Below are positions 33,345 to 42,017 of a stretch of 64,000 nucleotides of DNA, in pieces (within the stretch, counting starts at the first letter, position 1; every line of letters begins with the position of its first letter). Source of the stretch: an uncultured Bacteroidales bacterium (GTDB taxonomy: Bacteria > Bacteroidota > Bacteroidia > Bacteroidales > F082); contig ONFF01000014.1 of assembly GCA_900317055.1 (NCBI GenBank), positions 18,605 to 82,604 on the forward strand. Direction: 5' to 3'. The translations under genes were made by a program, and so were the position numbers. The notes below the pieces were generated by a model, which saw only the letters and a list, made by a program, of their open reading frames with translations, was not told where the DNA came from and did not search any database.

Positions 33345-36029
33345 ATGGCCAAGAAACAAAACTTTTCTCATATAACCGCCCAAGAAGCACTTGAAACAAT
33401 TGCCGACCAACTGAATGCCGACAGTCTTCCTTACGAGCTTCTGCGAATCTTTTGCGGATATGGCGATGCATCGCTCCAGCGTGTGCGTGATGGACGCGAC
33501 AACAAGTCCCGTGACCCCAAAACCATCCTCATTAAGGACAAGTTTGTTTATTGCCCTTTTAGCAAAGGCACCGAACCTTTGGCAACCATCCAAGCACTCA
33601 GAAATATCGCTTCCATCACCCGTCACAATCCTCGTCTTTACATTACCTGCGACGGAACATCGCTTATTGCTTACGACCCAAAAGATGAGGATTTTTACGA
33701 GGGCGCATTAGAGACCCTTTGGCGCGATTTTGAGTTTTTCAAGCCCCTTGCAGGCATCGAGAAATTCCGCAACTATGAAGAGGCCGAGGCTGATGTCAAA
33801 ACCGCTGAACTCATGGCAAAGCTTTACGACGACATTTGCCGCTACAACGACTTTCGCGACCCAGGGGTTTCCCATTGCATCAACGTCTTCATGTCACGAC
33901 TTCTTTTTTGTTTTTTCGCCGAGGATACAGGCCTTTTCAAACAAGACCAGTTTACCAAAGCCATTGAAGACAACACCTCCATCGACGGCTCCGACCTCGC
34001 CGATTTTATTGACAGAATCTTTGTTATCCTTTCCACCAATGACAAGAATCTGCGCGATCAACAAACCAATAAAATCATCTCTGATTTCCCATATGTCAAT
34101 GGTGGTTTGTTTAGTGAGCGTTATACCATTCCCCATCTTAGCCGTCGTGCTCGATTGCTGATGATTCAGTGCGGCAAATTCCAGTGGAGCGAAATCAACC
34201 CCGACATTTTCGGCTCAATGACACAAGCCATTGTATCACCCGAAGACCGTGCCGAGCTGGGCATCCACTACACTTCCGTGCCCAATATCATGAAGGTTAT
34301 CCAACCTCTTTTCTTGGACGACCTCGCCGCCGAATACCTCCGCTGTCGCAACGATGCAAAAGCCCTCAACGCGTTACTGGTCAGAATGGGCAAGATAAAG
34401 TTTTTCGATCCCGCTTGCGGCTCGGGCAACTTCCTCATCATTTCCTACAAGCGAGTGCGTGAGTTGGAGATTGAGATTTGGAAGCGCCTATTTGAGCTTC
34501 AAGCAACGGCCATCCCGTTCACCAACATTCAACTCACCCAGTTTTATGGCATCGAGATTGACGAATATGCTTGCAATACTGCAACGCTCTCTCTATGGCT
34601 GGCAGAGCACCAGATGAACAACAAGTTCCGTGAGGAGTTGGGCACAGCCCCCAACCCGCTGCCCCTGCGTCCCAGCGGTCACATTGTCTGCGGAAACGCC
34701 TGTACTATCGATTGGAACACCGTTTGTCCGCACACAAAGGATGAAGAAGTGTATGTGATGGGGAATCCACCGTATGTTGGAAGTAGAAATCAAAATGATG
34801 TCCAGAAATCAGAAATGGACTTGGTCTTGAAGTACGTTCCATCATATCGCAGATTTGACTATATTGCAATCTGGTTCTACAAAGCGGCTCATTATATTGA
34901 AAGCAATAATGCCCGTTCAGCTTTTGTCAGCACTAACTCGTTGTGTCAAGGTGAACAGTTATTATTTTGGAATAGCATATTAACGAATGGCATCGAAATG
35001 GGCTTTGCATACAAGACCTTTAAGTGGTCAAATAATGCCAAAAACAATGCAGGAGTATCGGTCATTATTATTTGCCTCCAAAACGCTGGAAAGAATTCTC
35101 CCAAGCCTCGTATTTTCGATAATGGAACTTCTATCGTTGTTGACAAAATAGCACCAGATTTATCTGAAGGTGGTACTTATGTAACGGTTAATAAAGCTAC
35201 AACTTCTTTATGTGGGTATCCTGAAATACGTCGAGGCAATATGCCAAATGACCAAGAGATTCTACGGCTTAGCCCTGACGAGAAAGAACAAATGATTAAG
35301 TTGTATCCATCATCGGAAAAGTTTATTCGTATTCAAGTGGGTGCTGAAGAATTCTTGAAATCCATTGAACGTTATTGTCTATGGATTTCAAATGACGATT
35401 ATGATGAAGCGTATGCTATAGAGCCTATTCGAAAACGCATCGATGCAGTAAGAGAATATCGAATCAACAGTAAGGATAAGACACTTCATGAGCAGGCTAA
35501 ACGCCCTCATCAGTTCAGAGAGTTCTTTGAATGCTCCGATAATAGCATCATCATTCCTATTGTTTCATCCGAACAACGCGAATATATCCCGATGGGATTC
35601 GCTAAAAAAGGAGTAATTTTGAATAATTCTGTTCAAGTAGTATACGATGGAAACATTCTTGTGTTTGGTCTCCTTATGTCAAAGATGCATAATATTTGGG
35701 TGCGACAGACAGCAGGGAGATTAGAGTCCCGATTCCGCTATTCGGCATTTTTATGTTACAATGCATTTCCCTTCCCTCGATTAAATGAACAGCAAAAACA
35801 GAATGTTATTGAACTTGCAAAAGAGATTCTTCTCATTCGTGCCGAGCATACCGAAATGACTTTAGGAGAAATGTATAACCCAGATTCTTTCCCGCAAGAT
35901 TTATATATCGCCCACCATGCCCTTGACTTGGCTGTGGAACGTTGCTACCGCGAGAAGCCCTTTGAATCCGACGAGGAACGCTTGGAATTCCTCTTCAAGC
36001 AGTACGTAAAACTAACAACCAATCATTGA
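33345..36029 (+). CDS. MmeI-like class I DNA adenine methyltransferase (apparently nuclease-less)
   Basis: 894 residues from the ATG at 33345, set by the Shine-Dalgarno. The order follows MmeI/type IIL enzymes: N-terminal region (1-150), spacer (EADVKTAELMAKLYDD, FCFFAEDTGLF, FPYVNGGLF, LGIHYTSVPNIMKVI), methyltransferase motif I DPACGSGNF (355-363) and motif IV NPPY (474-477, adenine-N6 type), target-recognition region, and a C-terminal part (RFRYSAFLCYNAFPFP). MmeI proteins normally carry D-ExK endonuclease residues in the N-terminus; I find no ExK in the first 150 residues. Cleavage may therefore be done by the GIY-YIG protein of the same operon. Confidence 0.82.
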   Translation: MAKKQNFSHITAQEALETIADQLNADSLPYELLRIFCGYGDASLQRVRDGRDNKSRDPKTILIKDKFVYCPFSKGTEPLATIQALRNIASITRHNPRLYITCDGTSLIAYDPKDEDFYEGALETLWRDFEFFKPLAGIEKFRNYEEAEADVKTAELMAKLYDDICRYNDFRDPGVSHCINVFMSRLLFCFFAEDTGLFKQDQFTKAIEDNTSIDGSDLADFIDRIFVILSTNDKNLRDQQTNKIISDFPYVNGGLFSERYTIPHLSRRARLLMIQCGKFQWSEINPDIFGSMTQAIVSPEDRAELGIHYTSVPNIMKVIQPLFLDDLAAEYLRCRNDAKALNALLVRMGKIKFFDPACGSGNFLIISYKRVRELEIEIWKRLFELQATAIPFTNIQLTQFYGIEIDEYACNTATLSLWLAEHQMNNKFREELGTAPNPLPLRPSGHIVCGNACTIDWNTVCPHTKDEEVYVMGNPPYVGSRNQNDVQKSEMDLVLKYVPSYRRFDYIAIWFYKAAHYIESNNARSAFVSTNSLCQGEQLLFWNSILTNGIEMGFAYKTFKWSNNAKNNAGVSVIIICLQNAGKNSPKPRIFDNGTSIVVDKIAPDLSEGGTYVTVNKATTSLCGYPEIRRGNMPNDQEILRLSPDEKEQMIKLYPSSEKFIRIQVGAEEFLKSIERYCLWISNDDYDEAYAIEPIRKRIDAVREYRINSKDKTLHEQAKRPHQFREFFECSDNSIIIPIVSSEQREYIPMGFAKKGVILNNSVQVVYDGNILVFGLLMSKMHNIWVRQTAGRLESRFRYSAFLCYNAFPFPRLNEQQKQNVIELAKEILLIRAEHTEMTLGEMYNPDSFPQDLYIAHHALDLAVERCYREKPFESDEERLEFLFKQYVKLTTNH

Positions 36030-36032
36030 CCT

Positions 36033-37973
36033 ATGAAGAATTTAGTCCAGATACAATACGGCCAAACAGGGGCGTCGTCAACCACCGATGCTCTCGGAAT
36101 GCGCGAAATGCAGCGCATTGTCTATCAAGCGCGCAACCGCCAATATCTGCTTGTTAAGGCTCCGCCAGCGTCCGGCAAAAGCCGAGCTTTGATGTTTGTC
36201 GCCCTCGATAAGCTAAAGCATCAGGGCATCAAGCGTGTCATTGTGGCCGTTCCCGAAAAGACCATCGCTCGTTCCTTCAACGATACGGAACTCAAACCAT
36301 TCGGTTTCTTTGCAGACTGGAAAGTCAGCGATGGATACAATCTTTGCACTCCAGGTCTTAAGGAAAGTGGGCTGCGCCAAAAGTTCATCGACTTTCTCAC
36401 AAGCAGCGCCACAGTCCTGGTCTGCACCCATTCCACGTTTCGCAATGCGCTGAAGGATTTGGACATCACGCTGCTGAATGACACGTTTATCGGCATCGAT
36501 GAATTTCATCACACTTCAGCCGATGAAATGAACAACTTAGGCACAGCCATCCGCACCATTATGGCGGGCAGCAACGCTCATATCATGGCAATGACTGGTT
36601 CTTATTTCCGTGGCGATGCCATTCCTGTGATGCGCCCCGAAGACGAAGCCAAGTTCCAGCCAACCATCACCTACAACTATTACCAGCAACTCAATGGCTA
36701 CAAGCACTTGAAGAGCTTGGGTATAGGATACCAATTCTACCAAGGCAAATACATTTCCGCCTTGCCTGAAACGCTTGATACTACCAAAAAGACACTCATC
36801 CATATTCCCACACCCCAATCGCGTTCTGCCTACACCCGCAAATATGACCAAGTGGCCGACATCATTTCCTGCATCGGCACCATTGTAGGCGAAGATGCAG
36901 AGCACTACATCAAAATGGTCAAAACGCCTGATGGCCGCATTCTCAAAGTAGGCGACCTTGTGGAAGACGAACCTCGTCAGCGCGATGCCTTGCAAGCTTA
37001 TCTCAATAGAATGGATAGTGCCGATGCCCTTGATATTCTCATTGCTCTTGGCACTGCCAAAGAAGGTTTCGATTGGCAGTGGTGCGAGTGTTGCCTGACC
37101 ATCGGCATCCGTGCATCCCTCACCGAAGTGGTTCAGATTATCGGACGTTGCACACGAGATTGTGAAGGCAAGACCCATGCCCAATTCACCAACCTCATCC
37201 CTTGTCCCACAGCCGCTGAAGACGATGTAAAGACCGCAGTCAACGATATGCTAAAGGCAATCACCGCTTCACTCTTGATGGAGCAGGTAATGCAGCCCGA
37301 ATGGAATTTCCGAACGGCACCTGAAAAAGATGACGAGGATGACCGTGATGATGGTGACAAGACTATCCGAGTGAAAGGTCTCAAAAAGACTACTGACAGA
37401 GTGCAGTCCATCATCGAAAACGACCTCACCGAACTCAAAGCCACCCTCTATTCCAGCGACATCATCAAGCAAGCCCTTGCGGGAAGCCAAATTGGAGAAG
37501 TCATCACCCAGTCGCTCATTCCCAAGATTATTGAGGAACGCTATCCAGACCTAACCCCCGATGAGCAGGAACAACTGCGCCAACATGTGGTGCTGTCCAC
37601 CACATTGCAAGGCGCAGAGGTTGTGACAAGGGATGATGGCAGCAAATTCCTGAAGGTTGCCAATCAATTCATTGACCTTGACAAACTCAGCATCAACCTC
37701 ATTGATAGCATCAACCCCTTCCAACGTGCATACGAGATTCTTTCCAAGTCACTTACTCCAGAAGTCCTTCGCACCATTCAAGATACCATCGATGCCCAGC
37801 GTGAGGATATGACTAAGGAGGAGGCTGTCATTCTTTACAAGAAATACTTGCCCAAATACAGGGAAGAACACGGTGGGGCATTGCCCACCGTACACGACCC
37901 CGACCCAACAGCAAAGCGAATTGCTGTTGCTATCGCCTTCTTGCGTAAACTGAAACAGCAATCTTTATCATAG
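36033..37973 (+). CDS. DEAD/DEAH-like SF2 helicase of the methyltransferase operon
   Basis: 646 residues, starting 3 bases after the methyltransferase stop. Helicase core in about 1-400: Walker A APPASGKS (43-50), IDEFHH as a DEFH box, MTGS (motif III), TAKEGFDW (motif V) and QIIGRCTRD (motif VI). The C-terminal 250 residues are charged (EKDDEDDRDDGDK) and helical, with no domain I can name. It probably translocates on or remodels DNA for the partner methyltransferase and nuclease, like the motor subunits of type I/III restriction systems. Confidence 0.82.
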   Translation: MKNLVQIQYGQTGASSTTDALGMREMQRIVYQARNRQYLLVKAPPASGKSRALMFVALDKLKHQGIKRVIVAVPEKTIARSFNDTELKPFGFFADWKVSDGYNLCTPGLKESGLRQKFIDFLTSSATVLVCTHSTFRNALKDLDITLLNDTFIGIDEFHHTSADEMNNLGTAIRTIMAGSNAHIMAMTGSYFRGDAIPVMRPEDEAKFQPTITYNYYQQLNGYKHLKSLGIGYQFYQGKYISALPETLDTTKKTLIHIPTPQSRSAYTRKYDQVADIISCIGTIVGEDAEHYIKMVKTPDGRILKVGDLVEDEPRQRDALQAYLNRMDSADALDILIALGTAKEGFDWQWCECCLTIGIRASLTEVVQIIGRCTRDCEGKTHAQFTNLIPCPTAAEDDVKTAVNDMLKAITASLLMEQVMQPEWNFRTAPEKDDEDDRDDGDKTIRVKGLKKTTDRVQSIIENDLTELKATLYSSDIIKQALAGSQIGEVITQSLIPKIIEERYPDLTPDEQEQLRQHVVLSTTLQGAEVVTRDDGSKFLKVANQFIDLDKLSINLIDSINPFQRAYEILSKSLTPEVLRTIQDTIDAQREDMTKEEAVILYKKYLPKYREEHGGALPTVHDPDPTAKRIAVAIAFLRKLKQQSLS

Positions 37974-37982
37974 AAATAACCC

Positions 37983-39218
37983 ATGAGAGACTGGGACGCA
38001 GAATTGCACGACATATTATCCGAACCATTTTTTGATGATGTAAAGCCCATCAAACGGCAATCTACATCATCAGACCGTCTCATAAACTCCTTCATTGAAG
38101 TGCTGGATTTCGTGGAGGCCGAAGGAAGGGAGCCGTCGGAAAATGCGGAAACACTCGAAGAGCTGAAGCTCTTCCGCACACTTCGTAGTATCCGTTCAGA
38201 TGCGACCAAACGTCGAATTTGTCAGGGCGCTGACACAATCGGCCTTCTTTCCGAAGCCAACTTGCCCCAAGTCATAGAAGAGAGTTCTATCATTGAGTCC
38301 GTTCCTGTTGAATCCGTTGCCCCAGCGGAAGAAACGGAACTGCATGATGAGTTAGAGGATATTCTTAATGACCCCCTGTTCGATGATGTCACATCCGAAA
38401 GTAGTGGTTTGTTCGACGTTCCCGACTACATGCAAAAGAAGATGCAAGAACGGGCAGAAGCCGAGTCTATTGCAAAGCGTACTGAGTGTAAGGATTTTGC
38501 TGATTTTGAGGAAGGGTTTCAAGTCATCCACAAGAAACTGGATGATGGCCGATGCCGTCTTGTTCGCTTCAAGGAAGCTCACCTCGTTGAAGGCCGATAC
38601 TTTGTTGTAGGCAACATGCTGTTGTATCTTGTGCACCTTAACAAACACGCCAAGCGTCGCGATTCCCGCGGACGTGCCGACGACCGAACCCGATGCATCT
38701 TTGAGAACGGCACCGAAAACAATGTCTATCAACAAACACTTGTCAAATCTCTCTACACAGAAGGTTATACAGTGGTTGACTATAGCGATGTCGAGCCTGA
38801 TTATCTCGTTAAGCACTTCACGCCTGGCGAAAGCGATGTCGTCAGCGGATGGATATACATTCTCCGCTCACTTTCCACAGACCCTGAAATTGCTGGCATT
38901 AAAGACCTCTACAAGATAGGTTTTACTTGCCAGACCGTTGAGCAGCGCATAGCCAATGCCGAGAATGAATCCACCTATCTCTTTGCAAAAGTCCAGATAA
39001 TAAAGACCTACCAAGTGGCCAACATCAAAGCCTCCACATTTGAGAATCTGATACACAAATTGTTCGATTCGGTACAGCTTCAAGTGAATGCAGGTATTGC
39101 CAAGCCTAAAGAGTGGTACATCGTACCATTCCCCATCATCGACCAAGCCATTCATTACATAATTGAGGGCAAACAAGTGGCATACGACCATAACATACAA
39201 GAACTAATCCTATTATAA
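37983..39218 (+). CDS. GIY-YIG nuclease domain protein of the methyltransferase operon
   Basis: 411 residues. The N-terminal half has two similar acidic segments (ELHDILSEPFFDDV and ELHDELEDILNDPLFDDV), suggesting a duplicated interaction motif. The middle has GRADDRTRCIFENGTENNVYQQTL. From residue 289 is a GIY-YIG nuclease of the T5orf172/MUG113 type: GWIYIL, DLYKIGFT, EQRIANAE (Arg) and FENLIHKLF (Glu). It starts 9 bases after the helicase. It is the only candidate nuclease in the operon. Confidence 0.8.
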   Translation: MRDWDAELHDILSEPFFDDVKPIKRQSTSSDRLINSFIEVLDFVEAEGREPSENAETLEELKLFRTLRSIRSDATKRRICQGADTIGLLSEANLPQVIEESSIIESVPVESVAPAEETELHDELEDILNDPLFDDVTSESSGLFDVPDYMQKKMQERAEAESIAKRTECKDFADFEEGFQVIHKKLDDGRCRLVRFKEAHLVEGRYFVVGNMLLYLVHLNKHAKRRDSRGRADDRTRCIFENGTENNVYQQTLVKSLYTEGYTVVDYSDVEPDYLVKHFTPGESDVVSGWIYILRSLSTDPEIAGIKDLYKIGFTCQTVEQRIANAENESTYLFAKVQIIKTYQVANIKASTFENLIHKLFDSVQLQVNAGIAKPKEWYIVPFPIIDQAIHYIIEGKQVAYDHNIQELILL

Positions 39219-39223
39219 AGACC

Positions 39224-40045
39224 ATGACTGCAAACACCACCATACATCCAGATAGTCCTTTCCGTATTGGCACCTCGGGCAAATTCAAGTTGCTGATAAA
39301 AAAAACAGAGAAATACTTTGATTACTTTGGATATGAGTTGTTAGATGCAGAAGGAAAGGAGTATAAGGCAACTGCAAAGACCTTGTATTTAGAAGGTCAA
39401 TTGCTTCGTTGCATGGTGAATTTTAAAGTGGAGAAAGCAAAACTGGTAGTTGAAAGTGTTGCAGTTTGTAGTAAGCAGGATTTGGCAACGCCAGTTCCTG
39501 TTGAGAAGAAACCAAAGGCCGAGCCTAAACCTAATTCTTCACCAAAACATAAAGCAGTATCTGAACCAAAGAAAAAAGAAAAAACAAAACCTACATCTCA
39601 GCCTAAAGGAAACGATATTGTTATTGAATTGGGTAATCCTCGAAAAAGGCGGTTGTCAGGGAATTATATTCTTTGTGTTAGAAGGGCTGAACAACATAAC
39701 GTTGATTATTCTTATCAGTTAGAAGATGCGAACGGGAAAAAATACCCATTTCGATCAACACGTTTATTGAAAACCGGTTATGCTTATTTCTTTTATGTTG
39801 ATGTCTCCGTGACGGCAGTAAGCGGTTTGAAAATTGAAGTAATAAAAGTAGTAAGCAGTTATAAGAAAAAAGCAACCAAAAGCGAAAAGCAAGAAAAACA
39901 AAAGCGAACTAAAAGAAAACGCCACTCAAGAAGAGGTGGAGCAACAGGAAAGGTTTTCTATAGGGAAGCTACCAATTATAGACAACAAAATTGGGAGCCC
40001 ACCATATATAAAGGTGGTGGTCATATAATATACACTCGTATGTAA
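39224..40045 (+). CDS. Unrecognised basic protein with internal duplication
   Basis: 273 residues, 5 bases after the GIY-YIG gene. Two related domains of about 70 residues occur at 13-81 and 141-211. Each has a hydrophobic strand plus basic pair, then DY.GYELLDAEGKEY / DYSYQLEDANGKKY, then a strand ending in VVESVAV / IEVIKVV. They are joined by a Lys/Pro-rich linker and followed by a very basic stretch (KRTKRKRHSRRGG) and an aromatic tail. There is no signal peptide. The shape suggests nucleic-acid binding. I do not recognise the family. It is visibly more AT-rich than the first three operon genes. Confidence 0.7.
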   Translation: MTANTTIHPDSPFRIGTSGKFKLLIKKTEKYFDYFGYELLDAEGKEYKATAKTLYLEGQLLRCMVNFKVEKAKLVVESVAVCSKQDLATPVPVEKKPKAEPKPNSSPKHKAVSEPKKKEKTKPTSQPKGNDIVIELGNPRKRRLSGNYILCVRRAEQHNVDYSYQLEDANGKKYPFRSTRLLKTGYAYFFYVDVSVTAVSGLKIEVIKVVSSYKKKATKSEKQEKQKRTKRKRHSRRGGATGKVFYREATNYRQQNWEPTIYKGGGHIIYTRM

Positions 40046-40081
40046 CAATTAGAATTCAATTATTTATCAAAACTCATAATC

Positions 40082-40306
40082 ATGAACGCACAAGGAAGAA
40101 AAGAGATTGTGAAGTACATCGCTTCGCTTGAAGAAATCAAAAGCAAACTCGAATCCATGAAGGATGAAGAGGAAGACAAATTCGACAACATGCCCGAAGG
40201 CTTGCAGGAAAGCGAACGCGGCGAAGCCATGCAGGAAGCCATCGAGCAACTGGAAACGGCTTGCGACAATCTGGATGAAGCAATCAGCGCGTTACAGGAA
40301 ATCTAA
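40082..40306 (+). CDS. Small acidic coiled-coil protein
   Basis: 74 residues, almost wholly helical: KYIASLEEIKSKLESMKDEEED, then NMPEGLQESERGEAMQEA and AIEQLETACDNLDEAISALQEI. The NMPEGLQ-SERGE segment recurs in small proteins of phages and Gram-positive and Bacteroidota genomes that I cannot assign a function. It starts 36 bases after the basic protein gene, so it may be the last gene of the operon. Confidence 0.6.
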   Translation: MNAQGRKEIVKYIASLEEIKSKLESMKDEEEDKFDNMPEGLQESERGEAMQEAIEQLETACDNLDEAISALQEI

Positions 40307-40335
40307 TCTATGGTTTGACAGAAACACGATATATC

Positions 40336-40428
40336 ATGGGATTCATTGCAATCGTCATCTTGCTCACCTTGCTTGCCGATGGAGGCAAGTACTTTTTTGG
40401 TGATGGCAAAGGCGGACTCTTCAAATAA
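40336..40428 (+). CDS. Possible 30-residue membrane peptide
   Basis: ATG at 40336, 29 bases after the coiled-coil gene. The peptide has one hydrophobic segment (MGFIAIVILLTLLADGGKY) followed by a glycine/lysine tail. The compact membrane-spanning design is suggestive, but it is too short for confidence. Confidence 0.3.
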   Translation: MGFIAIVILLTLLADGGKYFFGDGKGGLFK

Positions 40429-40531
40429 GAGGGTTCTTGTTGATTCTTTTAAAGTGTACAAGTTAGTGCGCTCCAAATCAATCATTGATGAAATCGATGA
40501 TTACATCACCTATTTATTTGGGCTGAAATAG
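40403..40531 (+). CDS. Possible 42-residue overlapping small ORF
   Basis: ATG at 40403 overlaps the end of the 30-residue frame by 26 bases in another frame. The product (MAKADSSNKRVLVDSF, then VRSKSIIDEIDDYITYLF) is amphipathic. The overlap could mean coupling or a decayed gene. Weak support. Confidence 0.2.
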   Translation: MAKADSSNKRVLVDSFKVYKLVRSKSIIDEIDDYITYLFGLK

Positions 40532-40563
40532 GGTGAAATAAAAATATGAGTTGGAGTTTTGGA

Positions 40564-40651
40564 TGACAAGAGAATGAATGTCATTTTTATGTCAATATGT
40601 CAGATCGACAATAGCAAGTTCGAGAAAGGCCAATTGGCACAAATATTGACA
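40564..40651. promoter_or_regulatory. Repeated ATGTCA motifs upstream of winged-helix gene
   Basis: Three ATGTCA direct repeats (40578, 40589, 40597) and TGACA at 40564-40568 and 40647-40651 precede the winged-helix gene at 40695. They could be an operator array; none matches the usual -7 element. Confidence 0.3.
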
Positions 40652-40694
40652 TTTACGATTTAAATTATTAACAAGAACAAACACCTAAAAACAC

Positions 40695-40958
40695 ATGGAA
40701 AGAATTAACAAATTGAAAGATATTCTTCAAAGGAAAACCAAATTGAATAATAGCCGATATCTCGAAGTAAATATCAATGAGATTTCAAATGAAATAGGGT
40801 GTAGTATGAAAGAAGTGTTGTATATGCTTAATGAACTATGTTTACAAAAAGACATCAAAGCGGTCAAACAAGTCGGTTTAGGTAACGATTATATGCTTAC
40901 TGTTTTGGAAAAGTCTACTATATGGAGTGATTGGCATAAAAAAATAGAAGAAATGTAA
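40695..40958 (+). CDS. Small winged-helix-like protein
   Basis: 87 residues. The segment EISNEIGCSMKEVLYMLNELCLQKDIKAVKQVG followed by DYMLTVLE looks like a helix-turn-helix plus wing. It is a likely transcriptional regulator or DNA-binding adaptor, 19 bases ahead of the TIR gene. The DNA here is AT-rich. The family is not recognised. Confidence 0.55.
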   Translation: MERINKLKDILQRKTKLNNSRYLEVNINEISNEIGCSMKEVLYMLNELCLQKDIKAVKQVGLGNDYMLTVLEKSTIWSDWHKKIEEM

Positions 40959-40977
40959 TAACCAATAATGTATTTGA

Positions 40978-42000
40978 ATGTTTCCTATGACTAAAATCTT
41001 TACATCATACACTAATACTGTTCGCAGAATGCTAAAAGGATATAATACCGATTTGTATAACATATTTTGCGATCAGAACATCGAAGAAACCTGGGTTAAC
41101 CATGATAATTGGAATGGGGGCATTGACTTCTATAATATTGTCATTAGGGTTCCTGTTGATTTTTTTGAAACCCTTCGTAAAAGAAATGCTGTTGAAGAAA
41201 CTGAGAAGGTGTTAAAGGAATATTATGATGATGCGATGCGCGGCGAAGGAGAATCGATTCAAATTAGTAATGTAATACTGAAACCTACGGCTGAAGACAT
41301 TTCTACTTTTGGGGATAATTTGGATGACTCTATGTGGAAACACGGACAATTCCGTTTATTCATAAGTCATCTTAGTTCAAATAAGCAATCCGCATCATAT
41401 CTTAAGTCTTGCTTGTCTAATTACGGAATAGATTGTTTTGTCGCGCATGAAGATATTACTCCATCAAAGGAATGGGAGATAGAGATAGAAAAAGCATTGT
41501 TTACGATGGATGCTTTGTGTGCAATATTGACTCGCGATTTTATCAATAGCGAATGGTGTGACCAAGAGGTCGGAATCGCTTTAGGTCAAAAAAAATTGGT
41601 GATTTCTGTAAACAAAGGAGCGGTGCCCTATGGGTTTATTGGAAAATATCAAGCATTAAAAAGTGCAAGCACAGCAAATGGTATGGCTTTAGAAATCTGG
41701 AAAACCATATCTACAAACGACAGGACAAAAGCTGTTTATTGGAAAAAGTTAGTCTCTCTGGTTTTGGATGCATCGGATTCATCTGAAGCAATGCAATTTA
41801 TAGAAATCCTTAAGAAATGTGAGAATGTTGATAAGTATTTCATAGAATACTTGCATGAGAACATAGGTTCAAATAAGGTTTTGAATTCTCAAGATGTGAT
41901 AGAATCTGTAAATCTTGTTTTTCAGAAATACGGATTGATGCCTATAGTGCTTTCTTCTCACTTAACCATTCAAAATAATGAAGATGAGTTGCCATTTTAA
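40978..42000 (+). CDS. TIR-domain protein with unknown N-terminal domain
   Basis: 340 residues; an ATG at 40987 is an alternative start. About 1-120 is a domain I cannot name (VNHDNWNGGIDFYNIVIRVP). About 124-235 is a TIR domain: FRLFISHLSSNKQSASYL, NYGIDCFVAHEDITPSKEW, LTRDFINSEWCDQEVGIALG. The conserved WCxxE glutamate (Glu197), catalytic for NAD+ cleavage in bacterial TIRs, is present. About 100 C-terminal helical residues follow. It is probably an abortive-infection effector, triggered through the N-terminal domain or partner genes. Strongly AT-rich compared with flanking chromosome. Confidence 0.8.
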   Translation: MFPMTKIFTSYTNTVRRMLKGYNTDLYNIFCDQNIEETWVNHDNWNGGIDFYNIVIRVPVDFFETLRKRNAVEETEKVLKEYYDDAMRGEGESIQISNVILKPTAEDISTFGDNLDDSMWKHGQFRLFISHLSSNKQSASYLKSCLSNYGIDCFVAHEDITPSKEWEIEIEKALFTMDALCAILTRDFINSEWCDQEVGIALGQKKLVISVNKGAVPYGFIGKYQALKSASTANGMALEIWKTISTNDRTKAVYWKKLVSLVLDASDSSEAMQFIEILKKCENVDKYFIEYLHENIGSNKVLNSQDVIESVNLVFQKYGLMPIVLSSHLTIQNNEDELPF

Positions 42001-42017
42001 AATTGCGCTTCAACAAC

